From: Lantana camara
Lineage: Eukaryota; Streptophyta; Magnoliopsida; Lamiales; Verbenaceae
Direction: 5' to 3'
Length of the DNA: 64,000 bases
Assembly: GCA_037501455.1 (NCBI GenBank)
Contig: CM074855.1
Span: 39,279,001 to 39,343,000, forward strand
Shown here: positions 57,251 to 64,000 of the stretch, in pieces
Numbering within the stretch: position 1 is the stretch's first letter
Layout of the letters: every line of letters starts with the position of its first letter
The notes under the pieces: generated by a model
Databases searched by the model: none
What the model saw: only the letters and a program-made list of their open reading frames with translations
Told to the model about the DNA's origin: nothing
Translations under genes and position numbers: made by a program

Positions 57251-58539
57251 CCTACGTGTTACTTTCTCCATTTCGATCAACAATTTGATCCTTCGTTAAC
57301 CATATTAACATCCTACCATAACCCTCGTGTCCTGGTATTTGTGTGTGACCCTTTAGGTTCATTATTCGATTAGCAATGACAGCAATTAATTAATAACTTT
57401 ACAAATCACACTAGCTTAATCTAGCAATGGGTGTGTGACCCCTAGCCGAATAACGAAATAAATCGAAGAACCTTTCAGTCAATAACATACAGTGAAATAC
57501 AATCCTCCTACAACTCCATCTGTCAATCAAGAACTAAGGCATGGGAATATTCTTAGAGCCTAAATATTCTTGATCTTTAAAGTTAAGTTCGTTTCATATC
57601 CATTTAACCTCAATCCAAGAAAACCCCATTTTCTTGAAGTCTTGATCTTTTATCCACCTTGGCCAAGGGTTTAAGTTTAATGGACTATGAACAACTTAAT
57701 CAGTAAGATATCATTCTTCTTCTTGCAACAAGTGTAGGTCCTTTGTTGATTCTGCTAATTCTACATATGCCACTTGTGTAATCCCAACATAGGTCGTGGT
57801 TCAGGTTTCAGTATGTCGAAACCCTTTTTAGCCTATATCAAAGATTACAGAGTTAGCTCATATGAGACATTACAGAATCTCAAGTCTAAGGATTAATGAA
57901 TCATGTTATTGACTTGTGAGATATTTCCTAATCTAGAAGTTTCTGGAAACTTCCTTTCATGTTTAGGAATGTTCTCACGCGGGACATCTCAGTGATGAAG
58001 TTCTAGTAACAATCACCCTCATGTATTATGAACGCATCAACGTATGCACTTATCACTCGATGAAACTGAGTGATCCTTCAAAAGGACATAATCACATAAG
58101 CAAGTCTCAATAGAGTCAAGGTCGACACTCCCATTGTCTGTCGGACTCTCGACTTGGAGAAGTTTCTAATCCTCGCCTATAGAGTTAAGAACTTTCTTCA
58201 TGTATCGTTCCCATAACGACAAAGTTCTTAAGGGCCTAATCGGATTAGGGGAATTCAATACATGCAAAAACACAGTCAACCCAAACAGACATAAATAAGC
58301 ACATAAAGAAGTGAATGCCTATGAACAAAATCATCTCGTTTTATTATTCAAAGACTGTTTGTGATATTACAAGGAAATAGTAAAGCCAGAAGCTGCTTTA
58401 AGGGCACTATTCCTTATAATTTCTTGCTTGCTTTGTTTCTCTTTTACTTGGTCTTGGTGTTGGCTTTGTTGGTGCTCGGAATGGAGAAGGAGAAACAGGG
58501 GAAATGCAGTTGATTTGTTGGAGAAGAAGATTTCTGCCA

Positions 58540-58666
58540 GGGGTAACCTCCGTTACCCCGATTACACTTTAAAATGGAAACCCCCTTACATCCAGGGGGA
58601 CAAACTTCTACCTCTGGTAAGCCCCGTTACCAATTTTTTCCTTAGAAAGAGTAACTCCCGTTACCC
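58540..58666 (+). repeat. GGTAACCCCCGTTACC palindrome cluster, R4 3' LTR
   Basis: GGGTAACCTCCGTTACCCC near 58540, GGTAAGCCCCGTTACC near 58616 and AGTAACTCCCGTTACC near 58650. Matches 24312-24437 with independent changes. Confidence 0.75.
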
Positions 58667-60676
58667 CCCTGTGTTTTTGTGATGTTTGTCTACCGTTTTG
58701 TCTTTCATTCTTTTTCCGTCCCGCTTTTATTCTCCGTTTCCTATCCGAATGAGCTCCGATTGTTTTTAACCACTTAAACCTATTGAAGTCTAGAGCATTA
58801 TCCAATTGGAATCACCTTAAAATCATTCATTGATTGTGAGATATACTCGATCCATTTTGGTGTCGCCACTTCAACGAAAATCTGCTTTCATCCAACTTCA
58901 AACCTTCGCCATTTTCAATTCGCTTTCAAGAAAAATTCAACCTACATATCTTAGGAAAGCCCGGTTTGTAAACAAAATCCAATTCTAACTTCTAGAACTC
59001 AAGATATATCGAATTTTCTATAGCTTGCGCAATTCGGAAAATTGTCAGCTCTTACAGAAATCCCTTTTCTTAAGTTCCTTTCACTTCCTTGACTCCCGTA
59101 TGTGACTTATATGAATTGTATAATTTCTTAATCGATAGTTATGCTCGTATTTGACACTCCTTGGTCCTTACTTGCTTAAACTTGATTGTTTGACTTCATG
59201 AGATATGTGAAATGAATTCGTACGATTAAATGGCGTGAATACGTGACCTCCTTGAGTTTATTTCATATTAAATCATGCCATGACATGTTTCACAACTTCA
59301 TGAACATTATTTTTGTGCTTCCTACATGGTTTCATTCTTGAGTCGGGCCTCATAAGTACACCGTGTCTTCTTCCTTGTATAGTTATGTCCTCGGTGGAGA
59401 CTTTTTCCAGCTCCGTGGTTTCTTTCTTGGTCTTTCTTGCATATGGAGGTGATGGTTTTCTTTTATAAACGACCTATAACCTTGCATGCTCTAAACAAGC
59501 CAAAAGGTTTCCATATTAAATGAACTATATCTTTTATACCAGCTATGTACCGAAAATGTTTTATAAACTGTGTAGTGTTAACCTTGAGCTTGTTTTGCGA
59601 GATCCTGTTGTTGCCCCCGGCTCTCCTAGAACTGGGCTAGCCGGTGTGGATTCATGTACCTGTTCTTGGGCCCAGGGCCTTGTGTATAGAGCAAACCGGC
59701 GAGGTATCGGGCTGACGGTGACCTCTTGCACAAGTCCCATCTTGTTGGACTACCCAGATATCTGCCAGGAGCTTTGGTGGATGATGGGGCTCTGGTCTGG
59801 GGGAGTCATGAACCCGCAGATCATCCAACCTGAATGGCGAGGGTTAGCTAACCTGACCATCATCGGAGAAGGAGGTTAACTTGTACTTATTTTTTCCATT
59901 ATTTATAATCGTAATAAATCTTAATTCCTGCTTGTTCCTATCATTTAATAAGTGGAAAGTGGAGTCCAGGATGGAATAAATACTCGTTCTCGCCGGGTCC
60001 TCTAAACTGTAATACATTGAAATCCACACCCTCAGGCATGGCCCAGTCCTTGTTCATCCCCCGAGCCCGTGGATCGTTAAGGTAAAATGGCAATCAATAG
60101 AGGGCCTATGGATATCGCCACATTCATTATATATCCTGTTTACCTGATTGCATGTTTGAATGTAATTCCACCCGAACGTATTGACTTACTCTTGAACCCT
60201 ATCACTTGTTTTAATAGCAAATAACATATAGTGGAATTATGCCTGCTTGATTGACTGTTTAAATATATATGTGTGTGCCAACCCCTTCACTCAGTCAGTT
60301 GGCTGACCCCTCCCTCTCGTTGTTTTTTGTGTTATCTTGTAGGTTTTGTAGTTGTTAGGCGGGAGTCGTTTGAGGTCTTTGATCGAGTCTTGGTACTGTA
60401 AACACTGCATTGTATTACACATTCCTCTCCTGATTGTATTAGGGCCTTGTAGGCCACATTGTTTTATTTATCGTTTTCTTGAACTCGGGATAGGTTAGGA
60501 CAGGTTTCTTGGTTTAGTTGTACCGGTGTTTACATTCTTGTTTGAATTGGAATTTCATTGTTGATTGTGAAAGTATGATTATCCTGCTTCGCATTCTTGT
60601 TTCTGTTGACTTGTTGGTACAGGGTCTAGTGCCGCCTAACGCAGAGTGTTTTGTTATTTTTGTCTTCGTTTGCTGT

Positions 60677-60724
60677 GAGCTTGGTTCATGTATGGACTTT
60701 CCATTTCATATGTGGACCGGGTTC
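60677..60724 (+). other. U5 terminal hairpin, R4 3' LTR
   Basis: Arms 60677-60694 and 60707-60724, 18 of 18 pairs. The two differences from the 5' copy (G to A, A to G in the 3' arm) both keep pairing (T-G to T-A; T-A to T-G). Confidence 0.85.
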
Positions 60725-60765
60725 ATAGTGCGGGGGATGTGGTGCCCTACGTTTAGGGTGTCACA

Positions 60766-61612
60766 TCCTATACCATTTCCTGAGATGATATACCTAAGAA
60801 ATGCAACTCGGTCTATCCAAAACTCACATTTACTAAACTTGGCAAACAATTGATGTCGTCGCAGAGTTTGTAATACAATACATAGGTGTTCTGCATGCTC
60901 TTCTTCTGATTTAGAGAACACTAGAATATCGTCAATAAAGATGATGACAACCTTATCAAGGTATGATCTGAAAATTCTATGTATCATATCCATGAAATTG
61001 TTGGGGCATTAGTTAAACCAAACGACATCACTACGAATTCGAAATGCCCATACCGCATGTTAAATCCAGTCTTAGGGATGTCCTCCTTTCTGATACGAAG
61101 TTGATAGTACCCTTGCCTGAGATCGAGTTTGGAGTAAACTCTCGATTCTTGCCATAAGTTGAATAACTCCTCGATTTGGGGTAGAGGATACTTGTTCTTT
61201 ATTATCATTCTATTCAGCTCTCTATAGTCTATGCAGATTATAAGGGAACCGTCTTTTTTCTTTACAAATAGAACTAAAGCACCCCATGGGGAGGTACTCG
61301 GATTGATGTATCCACTAGCCAACAAATCGTCCAATTGAGTTTTCAATTCCTTAGTTATGCCGGCGCCATTCTATAAGGGGTCTTTGAATATGGCTCTGCT
61401 CCTAGAATAAGGTCAATCACAAACTCAATCTCTTGTTCTGGTGGTAGTGAGATTAGACTCTCAGGAAATATGTCTGGAAATTCCTTGACCACATCCATCT
61501 CTTTTAACTTCACTTGATCCTTCGGTCGGTTGAGCAAGTAGGCAATGTATCCAGTAGCCCCAACTTTAATTAGTTGTTTCGCATCTATTACTGATATGAT
61601 AGGCACCAGCAA
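60766..61612 (-). pseudogene. pol: R1 reverse transcriptase, main part
   Basis: Read on minus: [82 protein letters not shown], then after a frameshift near 61000 [14 protein letters not shown] and the catalytic [11 protein letters not shown], intact here. A second frame break lies near 61350. It ends at R4 (60765), inside the [13 protein letters not shown] segment that resumes at 13442. Confidence 0.93.
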
Positions 61613-61642
61613 TACTTTGTTGTCTTTAACTTCCTTCTTAGT

Positions 61643-62080
61643 TCACTCTGCTATTCCCAAGATTACTTTCTTCTCGTAGCAGTTCACTTGTGCCCGACGC
61701 TGGAACAAACAGTCCATATCCAAAATAACCCCATACCTTTGCATCAGTATCTCGATTAGGTCAGCCGGATAAATCTTCTTATTAATCCATATGGGAGATC
61801 GTCTATAAATTCGATCGGTGGTAAAGCTAGATCCCAAAGGGGAACTAACTTCAAATACGTAAGGTAAACACTCAACATATATGGATAATTTCAAAGCAAC
61901 ATCATGCGCAACAAATGAGTGCGTTGCACCTGGATCATATAATACCCTAATTGGGATATCTAAAATATTTAGCGTACCTTCCATAACTGCAATTGGATCC
62001 ACTTGTTCCTCTTCTCTCCCCCAATGCATATGCCCGAGCGCGAACCACTTACCACCCTGCTCCTCCAGCTTGTTCAGCAT
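61643..62080 (-). pseudogene. pol: R1 aspartic protease region
   Basis: VLYDPGATHSFVAHDVALKL is the protease active-site region (DPGA, as in R8); GVILDMDCLFQRRAQVNCYEKKV follows. Stops flank it on both sides. Confidence 0.88.
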
Positions 62081-62081
62081 T

Positions 62082-63091
62082 TCAAGCTGGTGCTCTTAGA
62101 TCTTGTTGTGGTTGTGCCTTTGGGAAGTTTTTGATCAATTGTTCGTCACTGCCACATTGTATACAATGGCCTAACTTCCTCCACCAACTGTTTTCCTCAT
62201 GATTTGGTCCACCACAAAATCCACACTTATGTTCTAGAGCATAGGCCCCCATTGGGCGTAGGGCTGCATTAGGCTTGTTGTCCGTTGGTCTGTACTGAAA
62301 TTTACGAGGCCTTTTATATGTGGGTTGATTTATCTTCATGAATGGCCTCTTGGATCCAAAAGATTGATTCATTGTATTTATTGGCACTGGAACCGACCGC
62401 ATATCTCGTATCTCATACTCCAATTCCATAGCCCTTGATACTACATCAGTGTATTCTGTGACTTTAGCAGCCATTAAGGCGTATCTTATTTCATGCTTAA
62501 GCCCTTGGATGAATCTCTTAGTTCTCCTTCTCTGATATGGCACTATATGAGGCATATAATTGATGAAACGAGCAAATCGTGCCTCATATTGTACAACACT
62601 GGCATTCCCTTAGACCAACTCCATAAACTCTTTCTCCCTAATATCACGAATCACTTGAGGAATATAATTGCCTCTAAATTAAGTTAGGAATGGCTCCTAG
62701 GTAATTGGTCCTCCAATAACTTGCCATCCTTGTTGTGTAAGTTTCCACCAATCTTGAGCCGGACCCTTTAGTAGAAAAACTGCAAATTGTACCCGATCAG
62801 GATCTCCGAGCGACTAACTTGGAAGATTTGTTCCATTTCAGATATCCACTCTTCAGCCTTTAAATCATCAATCTGGCCATAGAACTTGTGTGGCTTATAC
62901 TTAAGGAACTTATCTAGTGCTTCATCATTAGCTTGCATTGGCCCTTGGCACTGTTGTTGCTGATGGGTTGCTTGTTGTACACAAGCTTGTGCAAAATGTC
63001 GTGTAAAGTTGTTGACATTAACATTCTCAGGTGGGGCCTATTTTGGCACGGGTGGTGGGATCTTAGCACGAGGGGGTCTTCCGCGTGGCAT
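62082..63091 (-). pseudogene. gag: R1 gag remnant
   Basis: MPRGRPPRAKIPPP starts at 63091, with a TAG at codon 18 (near 63040). Capsid pieces in shifting frames include FLKYKPHKFYG..LKAEEWISEMEQIF and RRTKRFIQGLKHEIRYALMAAKVTEYTDVV. Zinc knuckles CGFCGGPNHEENSW and CIQCGSDEQLIKNF have each lost their last Cys. Several stops and frameshifts: the most decayed element, as expected for the outermost insertion. Confidence 0.88.
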
Positions 63092-63297
63092 TGTTGTAAT
63101 CATAACTTACTGACAATATCATGCATGATTGGTTAGAGCGTAATCATATAAGACACCAAAATATCATGTACTCACGTACCACAAGTGCACAAAAAAGCAT
63201 ATAATGACTCACATCCTATAGCTGTACAACCTAGACTCACTCAAATACCCACGATAGACTCATTCTAGACGCGACAAGGGCTCCGATTGACAACCGG

Positions 63298-63309
63298 GCT
63301 CTGATACCA
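63298..63309 (-). other. R1 primer-binding site
   Basis: GCTCTGATACCA on plus, i.e. TGGTATCAGAGC on minus, six bases from the LTR end at 63316. Confidence 0.92.
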
Positions 63310-63315
63310 CCCAAA

Positions 63316-64000
63316 TGTGGAGCCCTTGCGACATCCCGTACTGAGAAATACCCCAAGTGTTAACTTGGGCCTTCACTCAAGATCTTTCCTAACGAACGAC
63401 GACGAACAAACAAACACAAGTATAGTGGAAGCTTAAAACAATTCCAATCACCATCAAACTTCAAGTGTAATTACAAGGCCGATAAGGCCGACGACAGATG
63501 ACAACTATATTAGGTATAGGTACATAGACTGTACATACTGAGTTTCCCACGAAGGAGAAATTCCAAAACTCTGATATTCAAAAAATAAAATAGACAACAT
63601 CTAATAACCTAGACCTGATGTGCCACCTAGTCACACCTACCTGAAGCGAAAACCAGAAAAAGAAGGGACGTTAGTCAAAGTGACTAAGTGAGAGGGTTAT
63701 ACATATATATAAACAATAGCACCAATTTGGTTCACACTTTTATTCTTTTCAAAATAAGATAAAACGCATATGGAAGAATATCTTTTGGGTTGAATGAAAA
63801 CACTTGTGAACCAATAATCAAAACGATCGATCAATCACAGTAACCCGGCGAGTACCGGTGAGTTCTCCAAACTTCACACCTTGAAAACAACGAACACGAA
63901 ATAATAAACCAGCCTTCTCCCTCAAATTGTTAGTCGAGGTGCCCCCCAACCAACCACAGGATCACTTAGGGGTAAGATGCCCTGGTACCGATAACCTCAC
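63316..64000 (-). mobile_element. R1 5' LTR, partial
   Basis: The last 685 bp of an LTR read on minus, ending GGGCTCCACA; the rest is beyond the window. It has GTACGGGATGTCGC where others have GTGCGGGGGATGTGG, a CCCAAGT/ACTTGGG hairpin near 63350-63372 in place of the longer terminal hairpin, an acceptor-like CTTCAG/GTAGG near 63645, and a TTAGTCA/TGACTAA hairpin at 63672-63688. A distant relative of the other LTRs. Confidence 0.85.

Larger units (their letters stand above)
56433..58418 (-). mobile_element. R10: copia-like solo LTR (minus strand)
   Basis: Perfect target duplication ATTTC (56428-56432, 58419-58423); the empty site is at about 14570 in the R4 5' LTR. Read on minus it starts TATAAGGAATAG (TG changed to TA) and ends TTTTCCAACA, the kind of end common in Ty1/copia LTRs. 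It has a G-box cluster (57180-57250), a TATA box (minus, near 56820) and none of the gypsy LTR modules. 1986 bp, no open coding sequence. Superfamily assignment rests only on the ends. Confidence 0.75.
55321..60765 (+). mobile_element. R4 3' LTR, split by solo LTR R10
   Basis: Starts TGTGACGCCCCG, ends GGGTGTCACA; about 3.45 kb without R10. Modules: TATA-like CCTATAAACC near 55934, donor-like AAG/GTAAGT at 56080-56088, palindromes 58540-58666, exon-like block 59383-59448, GGAG-loop hairpin 59760-59782 (ATCTGCCA/TGGTGGAT), acceptor-like CTTGTAG/GT at 60342, TTAGGCGGGA near 60357 pairing with CCGCCTAAC near 60630, terminal hairpin 60677-60724. TATA box to donor is about 150 bp, as for a short first exon. 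Confidence 0.92.

Overview
The window is plant nuclear heterochromatin. No host gene, tRNA or rRNA gene is visible. Almost every base belongs to LTR retrotransposons inserted into one another. The recognisable coding sequence is Ty3/gypsy (Metaviridae) gag-pol. One element (R8) ends in a chromodomain-like tail, which points to the Tekay/Del clade of plant chromoviruses. Other signs are very long LTRs (about 2.5-3.9 kb), initiator-Met primer sites (TGGTATCAGAGC), and CpG decay as expected of methylated plant DNA. The host is probably an angiosperm; I cannot name the species.

Layout, worked out from LTR ends (TGTxAC..CA) and 5-bp target duplications. R1 is the oldest, outermost gypsy element on the minus strand: LTR 63316 to beyond 64000, gag/PR/RT 60766-63091, RT/RNase H/IN 12019-13442. 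R2 (plus) is inserted in the R1 integrase: 5' LTR 1-2661, a decayed gag without pol, 3' LTR 5814-12018. R3 is a solo LTR (7498-10628) inside the R2 3' LTR. R11 is a poorly bounded insertion with its own promoter (about 2662-4350) in the R2 leader. R4 (plus, 13443-60765) is a non-coding element with 3.5-kb LTRs inserted in the R1 RT gene. Inside R4 lie R5 (14644-24262, non-coding, plus), R6 (28376-41510, non-coding, minus, with solo LTR R7 at 36521-39400), R8 (41998-54540, gag-pol, plus, with solo LTR R9 at 47340-49846) and R10 (56433-58418, a copia-like solo LTR on minus).

The most interesting signal is in the LTRs. At least seven gypsy LTR families here, too diverged to align over most of their length, keep the same order of small modules. 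(1) A leader ends in a splice-donor-like AAG/GTAAGT. (2) An intron-like stretch carries a cluster of short perfect palindromes; every family has its own sequence at the same relative place. (3) A motif GTGCGTC..TGGTTCAT..GAGTCTAAG precedes a 3' splice-site-like tract. (4) A 66-86 nt exon-like block ends in AAG/GTGAGG. (5) A structured block follows with hairpins whose stems change by compensating substitutions. (6) A second acceptor-like TTGCAG/GT follows. (7) A GCTAGGCGGG arm pairs with a CCCGCCTAGC arm about 270-330 nt downstream. (8) A terminal hairpin of 17-22 pairs lies between GTTCGC and GTGCGGGGGATGTGG, just before the LTR end and primer site, with almost entirely different stem sequences between families. 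A further covarying hairpin sits beside the polypurine tract, and tandem GAGAGA..TCTCTC hairpins fill part of the non-coding elements. Read together this looks like a conserved, spliced and structured leader RNA shared by autonomous and non-autonomous chromoviruses. Splicing and function are inferred; the pairing was found by hand.

R8 is the only plausible source of protein, and it is broken. R4, R5 and R6 carry matching primer site, pre-PPT hairpin, PPT and LTR modules but no genes, as expected of non-autonomous LARD-type elements mobilised by relatives.
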